DNA from: Deltaproteobacteria bacterium
GTDB lineage: Bacteria; Myxococcota_A; UBA9160; UBA6930
Length of the DNA: 64,000 bases
Assembly: GCA_029261815.1 (NCBI GenBank)
Contig: JAJDAQ010000172.1
Location: forward strand, 1 to 64,000
Direction: 5' to 3'
Below are positions 35,975-43,668 of the stretch, piece by piece. The translations under genes were made by a program, and so were the position numbers. The notes under the pieces are model-generated. The model saw only the letters and a list, made by a program, of their open reading frames with translations. It searched no databases and had not been told where the DNA came from. Positions within the stretch are counted from its first letter, which is position 1. Every line of letters begins with the position of its first letter.

Positions 35975-37441
35975 ATGTCCGAGTCCTGGTTCCGGCAGCG
36001 CCTTGGGGTTGCCCCGGCCCTGGTGCTCTCCTGCGCGCTCGGGCTCGGCTGTGCGACGGGCCTCGGCGGCTCTGACGATGTCCCGGAACTCCGACTCATC
36101 TACAACGCAGCCGCCCGCCACCACGGGCCGGACCGGAATCCGATCATCGTGATCCCGGGGCTGCTGGGGACCCGCCTGATCGACCAGGCGACTGGCAAGC
36201 TCGCTTGGGGCGCGTTCGAGACGATCGGGCCTGGCGACAATGCCGCGGCGCTGCGTCTGCTGGCGCTGCCGCTTCGCGACGATGTCGCCATTGGAGACCT
36301 CGTCGACCAACTGACCCCGGATGGCGTGCTCGAACGCATCCGGATCCGGCTCGCCGGGGTTCCGTTCGAGGTCGAGGCCTACGCGCGAATTCTCGCAACG
36401 TTAGGCGCGGGCGGGTACCGCGACGAAGCGCTGGGCCTCGGCGGCGAGGTCGACTACGGCCCCGGACATTTCACCTGTTTCCAGTTCGACTACGACTGGC
36501 GCCGCGACAACATCGCCAACGCGAAACGCCTTGCTGCCTTCATCGAAGAGAAGCGCGTCTACGTGCAGGCCGAGTACAAGGCGCGCTACGGGGTCGAAGA
36601 CGCGGATGTGAAATTCGATATTGCTGCGCACTCGATGGGCGGACTCGTTGCGCGCTGGTACCTCCAGTACGGCGACCAGGGGCTCGGGCCCGACGGTGAG
36701 CTGCCGGAGCTGACATGGGCGGGCGCGGCGCGTGTGGAACGCGCCATCCTGATCGCGACGCCGAACGCCGGTTCGGTCGAAGCGTTCGACGAACTCGTCT
36801 CGGGCGATCAGCTCGCGCCCCTGCTTCCGGTGTATCCGCCGGCCCTGATCGGCACCTTCCCGTCCGCGTATCAACTGCTGCCGCGTTCGCGTCACCGGCA
36901 TGTCGTCTGGGACGGAGACCCGGCGAGCCCGGTCGATCTGATGGACCCGGTGCTGTGGGAGCGGTTGGGTTGGGGGCTCGCGTCCGCCGAGCAGGATGGA
37001 ATCCTTGAAGCCCTGCTTCCGGCCGCGGAGACCCAGGAGGATCGCCACGAGATCGCGCTCTCGATGCAGCGTAGGATGCTCGAGCACGCGGAAGCCTTTC
37101 ACGCGGCGCTCGACGTGAAGGCGACCCCGCCCGAGGGGCTCGAACTCTTTCTCGTGGCCGGCGACGCCGGCAAGACGACCGACCGCGTAAGTGTGTCTTC
37201 AGAGACGGGTCTCGTGGAGGTGATGGCAGAGGGGCCCGGGGACGGCACGGTGCTGCGGTCGAGTGCGTTGCTCGATGAACGCGCGGCAACGGGTTGGCAG
37301 CCCCAGCTGGTCACGCCCATCGACTGGCACCAGGTGCTGTTCCTGCCCGAAGACCACCTCGGCATCACACGCAGCGAGACGTTTCGGGACAATGTGCTGT
37401 ACTGGCTGCTCGAGCAGCCTCGTCCCGAACGAGATGAATGA
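35975..37441 (+). CDS. LCAT-family lipase/acyltransferase lipoprotein
   Basis: A 488-residue alpha/beta hydrolase from ATG 35975 (AAGGAG six bases upstream). Signal peptide with lipobox LGLGC. 'NPIIVIPGLLGTRLIDQATG' is the LCAT/PDAT oxyanion strand, 'FQFDYDWRRDN' is typical, and the nucleophile Ser is in DIAAHSMGGLVARWY; a His follows in 'TPIDWHQVLFLPEDHLG'. It probably transfers or hydrolyses acyl chains of envelope lipids. Its stop overlaps or abuts the start of the selenoprotein gene. Confidence 0.9.
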   Translation: MSESWFRQRLGVAPALVLSCALGLGCATGLGGSDDVPELRLIYNAAARHHGPDRNPIIVIPGLLGTRLIDQATGKLAWGAFETIGPGDNAAALRLLALPLRDDVAIGDLVDQLTPDGVLERIRIRLAGVPFEVEAYARILATLGAGGYRDEALGLGGEVDYGPGHFTCFQFDYDWRRDNIANAKRLAAFIEEKRVYVQAEYKARYGVEDADVKFDIAAHSMGGLVARWYLQYGDQGLGPDGELPELTWAGAARVERAILIATPNAGSVEAFDELVSGDQLAPLLPVYPPALIGTFPSAYQLLPRSRHRHVVWDGDPASPVDLMDPVLWERLGWGLASAEQDGILEALLPAAETQEDRHEIALSMQRRMLEHAEAFHAALDVKATPPEGLELFLVAGDAGKTTDRVSVSSETGLVEVMAEGPGDGTVLRSSALLDERAATGWQPQLVTPIDWHQVLFLPEDHLGITRSETFRDNVLYWLLEQPRPERDE

Positions 37442-37445
37442 CGCC

Positions 37446-38321
37446 ATGCCGATCACCCATCGCCAGTTCGTCAGCTACATCGACCGTACGCGCAACTACT
37501 ACGAAGCGCAGGGCTACGGAAGACCCTACGCATGGGCGCGGAACACCGATGTGCCGTTCACTCGGCCGGAGAAGCCGCTTTCCGAGTCCCGTGTCGGGCT
37601 GGTGACGACGGCGAGCCTTTGGCGCGACCAGAAGGTCGTAAGCGGAGTCCTGCGAGGGGACAAGCAGGTCTACTCCGCCGCGGTGGCGCCGTTGCCCGAG
37701 CGCCTCTTTACCGACGATCTGTCCTGGGACAAGGAGTCTACGCACACCGACGATGTCCCGTCGTTCCTGCCGGTACCGCAGTTGGAGGCATGCGCGGCGA
37801 CGGGGCGCATCGGCTCGCTGGCCGAGCGATTCCATGGCGTGCCCACCGACTACAGCCAGCGGCAAACGATCGAAGTCGACGCGCCCGAGGTCGTTAGGCG
37901 CCTCCACGAAGATCAGGTCGACGTGGCGCTCTTGGTTCCGCTCTGACCCGTCTGCCACCAGACCGTGAGTCTGGTCGCACGCGCGGTCGAGGCCGCGGGC
38001 ATTCCGACCGTCGTGGTGGGCTCGGCCCGCGACATCGTGGAGGAGTGCGGGGTGCCGCGCTTCCTGTTCACTGATTTCCCGCTCGGGAATCCGTGCGGGG
38101 TGCCCTACGACCGGGGGATGCAGGCGGAAATCGTGGGACTGGCTCTGGACCTGGTCGAGACGGCCCCGGTCCCGCGGACCACGGTGCAGTCTCCGGCAGT
38201 CTGGAATGCGAGCGACGAGTCGTGGCGAGCGCGGTATGCGCGGGTGGACGATTCGAATCGCGATTCCCTTCGGCGCGCGGGGGAGGCACGCCGCGCGAAT
38301 CAGGCTGCCGGCGGGAGCTGA
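37446..38321 (+). CDS. Selenoprotein of the glycine/sarcosine/betaine/D-proline reductase B-type family
   Basis: The frame is interrupted only by TGA at 37944-37946 and continues to 38321, giving 291 residues with selenocysteine at position 167. The site reads VALLVPL-U-PVCHQTVSLVARA, a UxxC redox motif (C170), followed by 'VVGSARDIVEECGVPRFLFTDFPLGNPCG'. Both halves belong to one family, and nothing suggests a start in the second half. A hairpin follows the UGA at SECIS distance. ATG 37446 chosen; ATG 37434 is in frame. Role presumably thiol/selenol reductase chemistry on an unknown substrate. No selA, selB, selC or selD is in the window. Confidence 0.85.
37957..37975 (+). promoter_or_regulatory. 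Probable bacterial SECIS hairpin
   Basis: ACCAGAC (37957-37963) pairs with GTCTGGT (37969-37975) around loop CGTGA. Seventeen bases separate the UGA from the loop, within the spacing known for bacterial SECIS elements, and G is in the first two loop positions as usual. Confidence 0.75.
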
Positions 38322-38429
38322 GTCAATCGCCCAGGCCGTCTTTGGCGGGGTCGCAAATCCCTGGATTCAGAAAGGAATTCGGAGAATCGAGGGCTTCTTC
38401 CGAACTGCGGTTGGTTGCGTTTTGACGTG

Positions 38430-38458
38430 TCGAACGTATGTTTCGAACGCTCGTTCGA
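38430..38458. promoter_or_regulatory. Candidate TetR operator
   Basis: TCGAACGCTCGTTCGA (38443-38458) is a perfect 7-bp inverted repeat with 2-bp centre; an additional TCGAACG half-site is at 38430-38436. It lies 43 bases before the TetR gene, where autoregulators of this family bind. Inferred from symmetry and position. Confidence 0.5.
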
Positions 38459-38500
38459 GGTCTCCCGAGGCGCGACCGAAGCTGCCCGCCCGGAGCCCCG

Positions 38501-39157
38501 ATGTCTCAAGCCGTCCCGATCCGCCAGGACGCGCGCGATGATTGCGCGCCGGACACCAAGAATCGCCTTCTCGATGCCGCCGAGCGCGTCTTTGCCGAAC
38601 GCGGCTACGACGGCGCCTCGATGCGGTCGATCACCCAGACAGCCGGTTCCTCGGTCTCGGCCGCGAACTACCACTTTGGCGGCAAGGAAGCGCTGTGGTC
38701 GGCCGTGCTGCGGCGGCGCCTGGCGCCGATGAACGAAGCGCGTCTGGCGGCCTTGGCTGGCCTCGGGCCCCGTCCGGCTCCCGCCGAGGTCTTCGAAGCG
38801 TACTTTCGTGCCCCGATCGAACGTCGCTCGCGCGTGGGGACGGCGAGCCACTCGTCGTTCCAGAGACACGTCATGGCGCGCCTCTACACCGAGGCGCCTG
38901 AACGTGCTCACGCCCTGAAGGTCGAGCTCTTCGGAGAGGTGAGCGCACGCTTCCACGAGGCCCTCGCCCGAGCGTTCCCGGCCGCAGGAGAAGCAACGCT
39001 CCTCCATATCGAACAGTTGGCGGTCGCGGCTCTCGTCCACGTGTTGTCCGGAGAACTCGGCGCGGCCGGGAAGGACGACGGCACCCTGTTGAGCGTCCTC
39101 GTGGCCCACGCATCCGCGGGTGCTGCAGCGCTCACCGATCTGCAGGAAGGACGTTAG
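38501..39157 (+). CDS. TetR-family transcriptional regulator
   Basis: A 218-residue protein from ATG 38501. The N-terminal HTH is clear: 'RLLDAAERVFAERGYDGASM' and 'SITQTAGSSVSAANYHFGGK', 'EALWSAVLRR'. The C-terminal ligand domain resembles CerR/DUF1956-type regulators. It precedes the MFS transporter gene by two bases and most likely represses this operon through the palindrome upstream. Confidence 0.92.
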   Translation: MSQAVPIRQDARDDCAPDTKNRLLDAAERVFAERGYDGASMRSITQTAGSSVSAANYHFGGKEALWSAVLRRRLAPMNEARLAALAGLGPRPAPAEVFEAYFRAPIERRSRVGTASHSSFQRHVMARLYTEAPERAHALKVELFGEVSARFHEALARAFPAAGEATLLHIEQLAVAALVHVLSGELGAAGKDDGTLLSVLVAHASAGAAALTDLQEGR

Positions 39158-39159
39158 GC

Positions 39160-40527
39160 ATGGCGGGCCCTCCGATGGCGATGGGGCCGGGCGGAAAGCG
39201 CGCGGGTCTCCGGGAGTCGTTCGAGCTGTTGAAGGAACGCCCCTTCAAGTGGCTGCTCATCAGCAACTCGGCGTTCTTCCTCGCGATGCAGGGTCAGATG
39301 ATCCCCCGCAGTGTGATTGCGTGGGAGATGACAAACAAGGATGCCGAGAGCCTGGCGTTCATCAACATGGCGGTGGCCCTGCCGATGTTGCTCTTTGCCC
39401 CGCTCGGTGGCGCGCTTGCGGACAGGATAGAACGCCGAGCCCTCATCATTGCCGGCCAGGTCGCGATCATCGTCAGCGAGTGCACTGTCCTGACTTTGTA
39501 CATCACCGATCGGCTCGAGTTCTGGCACCTGTTGCTTGCGGCGGCGTTGATGGGCTCGATCTTTCCGTTCTCGATGCCGGCGCGGCAGGCCATCACGGTC
39601 AACGTCGTCGGCGTGGGTCGAATCACGCGGGCGATGGCGCTCAACATGGGCCTGATGAACGCGACGCGGATCCTCGGTCCCGCGGTCTCGGGTGCCTTGA
39701 TTCCCCTCGTTGGGATCGCGGGTGCGCTGGCCTACGGAACGGGCCTCTACGTGGTTGCCCTGGTCTGCCTCTTCCAGGTCAATCGGTCGCATCCGCCGGA
39801 GGGGAAGGCCAAGCCCATCTTCGAGGACATGGCCGAGGGCTTCCGCTACGTCGCGAGCGAACCGAAGGTTCTGACGCTGCTCTTCTACGGCATCGTTCCG
39901 ATGTTCGTGCTGATGCCATTCCAGACCTACTTGATCGTGTTCGCGCAGGAAGTCTGGGGCTCGGTTCCGCTGCCATGGGGGGCAGCCTCCCACGAAGTGG
40001 GCTTCGGCCTCCTTCAGGCGACTACGGGGCTCGGCGGACTCGCGGCCACGGTGTGGCTCGCGTCGCTGGGGGAGACGCCTCATCGGCAGCGTCCCATGGC
40101 GTTCTCACTGTTGTTATTTGCCGTCTTCCTGAGCGGATTCTGCTGGACACCCTGGTTCTGGCTGGCACTTCCGCCGTTGCTCCTGTCCGGGATGATGTCG
40201 AGTGTCTTCCAGACGCTGAACAACGCGACGATCCAGGTGCTGATTCCCGATCGCGTGCGCGGCCGCGTGTCGAGCTTCATGATGATGTCGTTCGGGCTGA
40301 CGCCGCTGGGGACGTGGCCCATGGGGATCGCCATCGATAAATGGGGAGCGCCGACCGCGGTGACCATGGCCGCTGGGATCATGGTATGCGTTGCGCTCGC
40401 ATTCTCGCTCTTCAGCCGCAGCCTGCGAAACCTCGACCAGAGCGTGCGCGGGGCCCTGGAGGAAGCGGGTCGGGAATCCGACCGTGAACGTGCGGCTCGC
40501 GCGGCGGCGGCCGGCGCGGCACGCTGA
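39160..40527 (+). CDS. MFS transporter (MFS_3/EntS-like)
   Basis: A 455-residue inner-membrane protein with about 12 hydrophobic segments. Signature region between helices 2 and 3 reads 'GGALADRIERRALIIAGQVA', typical of drug or siderophore exporters. A charged C-terminal tail follows the last helix. In operon with the TetR gene (2-base gap) and the reductase (8-base gap), so it may export a toxic lipophilic compound sensed by TetR. Confidence 0.9.
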   Translation: MAGPPMAMGPGGKRAGLRESFELLKERPFKWLLISNSAFFLAMQGQMIPRSVIAWEMTNKDAESLAFINMAVALPMLLFAPLGGALADRIERRALIIAGQVAIIVSECTVLTLYITDRLEFWHLLLAAALMGSIFPFSMPARQAITVNVVGVGRITRAMALNMGLMNATRILGPAVSGALIPLVGIAGALAYGTGLYVVALVCLFQVNRSHPPEGKAKPIFEDMAEGFRYVASEPKVLTLLFYGIVPMFVLMPFQTYLIVFAQEVWGSVPLPWGAASHEVGFGLLQATTGLGGLAATVWLASLGETPHRQRPMAFSLLLFAVFLSGFCWTPWFWLALPPLLLSGMMSSVFQTLNNATIQVLIPDRVRGRVSSFMMMSFGLTPLGTWPMGIAIDKWGAPTAVTMAAGIMVCVALAFSLFSRSLRNLDQSVRGALEEAGRESDRERAARAAAAGAAR

Positions 40528-40535
40528 GGGACACG

Positions 40536-41528
40536 ATGCGCGCTTGGCAGGTGACCGAAAACGGCGAGCCGAAGGACGTGCTGCAGCGCGTCGACCGACC
40601 GGTGCCCGAGGTGCAGGACGGCATGATCCGTGTCGCCGTCGATGCCGCCGGCCTCGGGCTTCCCGACGTCTTCATGTGTCGCGGAAACTACGCGTTCAAA
40701 CCCGCGTTTCCGTTCACACCCGGCCAGGAGATCGTGGGCCGCGTCATCGAGAGCGCGGCCGGCGGACCTTCCGAGGGCGCTCGGATCATGGCCGTGACAG
40801 CGTTCTTCTTGGGTGCGGGCGGCTTCGCCGACGAGGCCCTGGTCCTGGCGGGCTCCGCGTTCGATGCCCCCGACTTCCTTGCGGACGCGGATGCCGCGGG
40901 GTTCTGCATTCCGTATCACACGGCCTGGATCGGCCTCGTGAACCGCGCGCACCTGGAAGCGGGCGAGACCGTGCTCGTGACCGGTGCGGCGGGTTCCAGT
41001 GGGACCGCCGCGATCCAGGTGGCGAAGGCCCGCGGCGCACGCGTGATCGCGCTGGCAAGCGATGAAGAGAAGCGCGGACTCTGCCGCACGCTGGGCGCCG
41101 ACGAGGTGCTCGATTCTCGCGATGACGAGTTCCCCCAGCAGGTTCTCGAGCTGACGGCCGGTCGCGGTGCCGACGTGATCTTCGAAGTCGTTGCCGGTGA
41201 GACCTTCATGCGGTGCCAGCGCTGCGTCGCCAGTGAAGGCCGCATCCTTGCGGTCGGGTTCGCGAGTGGCGCGTGGGCGAATGCCAGCACTGCGCGTCTG
41301 GTCCAGACCAATGCGAGCGTTCTCGGCGTCTACGTCGGAGCCTATGACCGGACGCAGATGGAGGCGATCCACGCGGCGGTCCTGGATCTCAAGGCAGCCG
41401 GACGGATCGCAGCACTGCCCACAACCGAATGGGTCTTCGACGATCTCCCGATCGCGCTCCAGCAAATGGCCGACCGGGGCGCCGTCGGAAAGAGCGTCCT
41501 CCGCATTCACGGTCCCGCAAGCGGGTGA
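40536..41528 (+). CDS. NADPH:quinone reductase-like MDR oxidoreductase
   Basis: A 330-residue zinc-free medium-chain dehydrogenase/reductase. GroES-like N-domain ('GLGLPDVFMCRGNYAFKP', 'FTPGQEIVGRV') and Rossmann motif 'VLVTGAAGSSGTAAIQVAKA' are visible; zinc-ligating Cys/His are not in place. Reduces quinones or enoyl substrates with NADPH. Last gene of the TetR-MFS operon; a GC-rich hairpin follows at 41529-41560. Confidence 0.9.
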   Translation: MRAWQVTENGEPKDVLQRVDRPVPEVQDGMIRVAVDAAGLGLPDVFMCRGNYAFKPAFPFTPGQEIVGRVIESAAGGPSEGARIMAVTAFFLGAGGFADEALVLAGSAFDAPDFLADADAAGFCIPYHTAWIGLVNRAHLEAGETVLVTGAAGSSGTAAIQVAKARGARVIALASDEEKRGLCRTLGADEVLDSRDDEFPQQVLELTAGRGADVIFEVVAGETFMRCQRCVASEGRILAVGFASGAWANASTARLVQTNASVLGVYVGAYDRTQMEAIHAAVLDLKAAGRIAALPTTEWVFDDLPIALQQMADRGAVGKSVLRIHGPASG

Positions 41529-41560
41529 CGGGGCTAGCCGGATCGAAGTCCGGCGCCCCG
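41529..41560 (+). terminator. Hairpin after the TetR-MFS-reductase operon
   Basis: GGGGC-TA-GCCGG pairs with CCGGC-GCCCC around an 8-base loop (41530-41559), extended by one C-G pair. No T-run follows, so termination efficiency is doubtful; could act with Rho or protect the mRNA end. The rest of the spacer up to 41709 shows nothing clear. Confidence 0.4.
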
Positions 41561-41709
41561 CCACCTGCGGGTGCACGAGGGGAATCGTGCGGGGATGTCA
41601 GGGATACGCAACGGATCCACCACGGGTTACGGGCGGGTACCGATTTCGCGAGATTTGATGCGGGGGAGCCCCTGGCGGCATCGTCTTGCGACCTCCATCT
41701 TTCATCGCC

Positions 41710-42666
41710 ATGTCTGACCCCGATCGCCGCATCTGGCTGGATGGCGCGCTCGTCCCGTGGGGCGATGCCCAGGTCCACGTGCTGTCTCACTCCATGGCCC
41801 GAGGCTCCCTGGTCTTCGACTACATGAGCGTGCATGAAACGTCGCGGGGAACCGCGATCTTCCGGCTCTCGGACCATGTGGCGCGTTTCGTGCATTCGTG
41901 CGAGATGGTGGGTCTGCCGCTGGAACAAGGCACCGAGACGTTGGAAGCCGCTTGCAAGGCGGCGGTCCGTGCGAACCCGGGCGCGCGGGTGGTGAAGCTG
42001 AACGCCTTCCTGCCGTCGATCGAAGTGGACGTCGTCCCGGCGGATGATCACGTTGCCGTGGCCGCAGCCGCTTACGATCCGTGGGCCGATGTCACAGCGC
42101 GGAAGGCCGTGCCGCCGCCTCGTCCGCCGAAGACCGTGCGGATCTGGCTCGAGAAGGAGCGCCGGCAGCGCCGCCCCGACATCATGCACCCGCACGCCAA
42201 GGTCGCGGCCAACTATGCGTCGCCCATGGTGGCCAAGTGGCGCGCTCGCCAGCGTGGGTATGACGAAGTCCTCCTGGTCGACGAGCAGGGCATGTTGGCC
42301 GAGGGCCCGACGACGAACTTCTTCCTGGTCGACGGTGACGGCACGATCCGCACACCTCCGGAGCAGAGCGTTTTGTTAGGCGTTACGCGCCGCTCGATCC
42401 TGGCCATCGCAGAGGCGGATGGTCGGAAGGTCATCGAGGAGCGGGTCTCGCCCGATTCGCTGTGGGTCGCCTCCGAAGCGTTCTTGACCGGAACAAGCGC
42501 CGGCGTCTGGCCGATCGCCTCCGTCGACGATCGGCCCGTGGGTCGCGAGTGTCCGGGCCCCGTGAGTACCTCGCTGGGCGCGCGCTTTCGGCAGATCACG
42601 GCGGGTGAGGACCCGGACTTCGCAGACTGGCTCGATCTGGTTGACGACGCGCCGGCGGCCGACTGA
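41710..42666 (+). CDS. Class IV PLP aminotransferase (branched-chain type)
   Basis: A 318-residue fold-type IV aminotransferase from ATG 41710. The PLP Lys is in 'HPHAKVAANYASPMVAKWRA', Arg/Tyr substrate region near 'GSLVFDYMSVHETSRG', and 'MLAEGPTTNFFLVDGDG' binds the cofactor. It most resembles IlvE (branched-chain amino acid aminotransferase), though the atypical N-terminus leaves D-amino acid or ADC-lyase-type activity open. Confidence 0.87.
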   Translation: MSDPDRRIWLDGALVPWGDAQVHVLSHSMARGSLVFDYMSVHETSRGTAIFRLSDHVARFVHSCEMVGLPLEQGTETLEAACKAAVRANPGARVVKLNAFLPSIEVDVVPADDHVAVAAAAYDPWADVTARKAVPPPRPPKTVRIWLEKERRQRRPDIMHPHAKVAANYASPMVAKWRARQRGYDEVLLVDEQGMLAEGPTTNFFLVDGDGTIRTPPEQSVLLGVTRRSILAIAEADGRKVIEERVSPDSLWVASEAFLTGTSAGVWPIASVDDRPVGRECPGPVSTSLGARFRQITAGEDPDFADWLDLVDDAPAAD

Positions 42667-42702
42667 TTCGACGATGCGGCCGCCGCCGCTAGGATCCCGG
42701 AC

Positions 42703-43668
42703 ATGCGTAGTCTCAGCGGCATCCAGCCCTCGGGCGAAGCCCACCTCGGCAACTACTTCGGAGCGATTCGCCAGCACGTCGAGATCGAAGGCATCTACTT
42801 CGTTGCCGACTATCACTCGATGACGACAGTCCGCAGTGCCGAGGCACGGCGCGCCCATGTCGAGGAACTCGTGCTCGACTACCTCGCGTGCGGCTTCGAC
42901 ACCGAGACATCGATTCTCTACCGCCAGTCGGATCTGCCCGAGACGGCCGAGCTGGCGTGGATGCTCACTACGGTGACGCCGATGGGGCTGCTGCAGCGCG
43001 CCACTTCGTACAAGGACAAGGTAGCGGCCGGGTTTCCGGCCGATCACGGGCTCTTTGCTTATCCGGTCCTTCAGGCGGCCGACATCCTCCAGTTCAACCC
43101 CGACATCGTGCCCGTTGGGCAGGACCAGAAGCAGCACGTCGAAATGACGCGCGACATTGCGACGAAGTTCAACCAGACCTACGGCCGCGAGGTCTTCCAG
43201 CTGCCCGAGCCCCAGATCCACGAGGATGTGGCGATCGTGCCCGGCGTCGATGGCCAGAAGATGTCGAAGAGCTACGGCAACACGTTGCGCATGTTCTGGC
43301 CGGAGAAGAAGCTGAAGAAGGCCGTGATGGGGATCGTGACTGACTCGTCGCCGGTCGAGGCGCCCAAGGACACGGGCCAGACCGTGTTCCAGCTCTGGTC
43401 ATTGTTCGCAACGAAGACCGAGCGGGAAGACATGTTCGCGCGCGCGAAGGCCGGAGGCCTCGGCTACGGCGACATCAAGAAAGATCTGCTGCAGCGCCTT
43501 CTCGATGTCTTTGGCCCGATGCGGACGCGTCGCGAAGAACTCGCGTCTCGCCCGGATACGGTGCAGGACGTCCTTCGCACCGGCGCAGCGCGTGCACGGG
43601 TTCTCGCCGAACCGATCTGGGCCGCCGCGCGGGAAGCCGCGGGAGTCGGTGCGCCGACAAGGCGCTAG
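42703..43668 (+). CDS. trpS: Tryptophanyl-tRNA synthetase
   Basis: A 321-residue class I synthetase charging tRNA-Trp. The HIGH-like motif is in 'GIQPSGEAHLGNYFGAI' and the KMSKS motif appears exactly in 'GVDGQKMSKSYGNTLRMF'. Length fits bacterial TrpS. Its 3' end overlaps the convergent kinase gene by four bases. Confidence 0.96.
   Translation: MRSLSGIQPSGEAHLGNYFGAIRQHVEIEGIYFVADYHSMTTVRSAEARRAHVEELVLDYLACGFDTETSILYRQSDLPETAELAWMLTTVTPMGLLQRATSYKDKVAAGFPADHGLFAYPVLQAADILQFNPDIVPVGQDQKQHVEMTRDIATKFNQTYGREVFQLPEPQIHEDVAIVPGVDGQKMSKSYGNTLRMFWPEKKLKKAVMGIVTDSSPVEAPKDTGQTVFQLWSLFATKTEREDMFARAKAGGLGYGDIKKDLLQRLLDVFGPMRTRREELASRPDTVQDVLRTGAARARVLAEPIWAAAREAAGVGAPTRR

Noticed and set aside
37965-38321. 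Separate gene starting with GTG at 37965.
   Set aside because: No ribosome site, the start falls inside the SECIS-like hairpin, and the protein reads as the second half of the selenoprotein.
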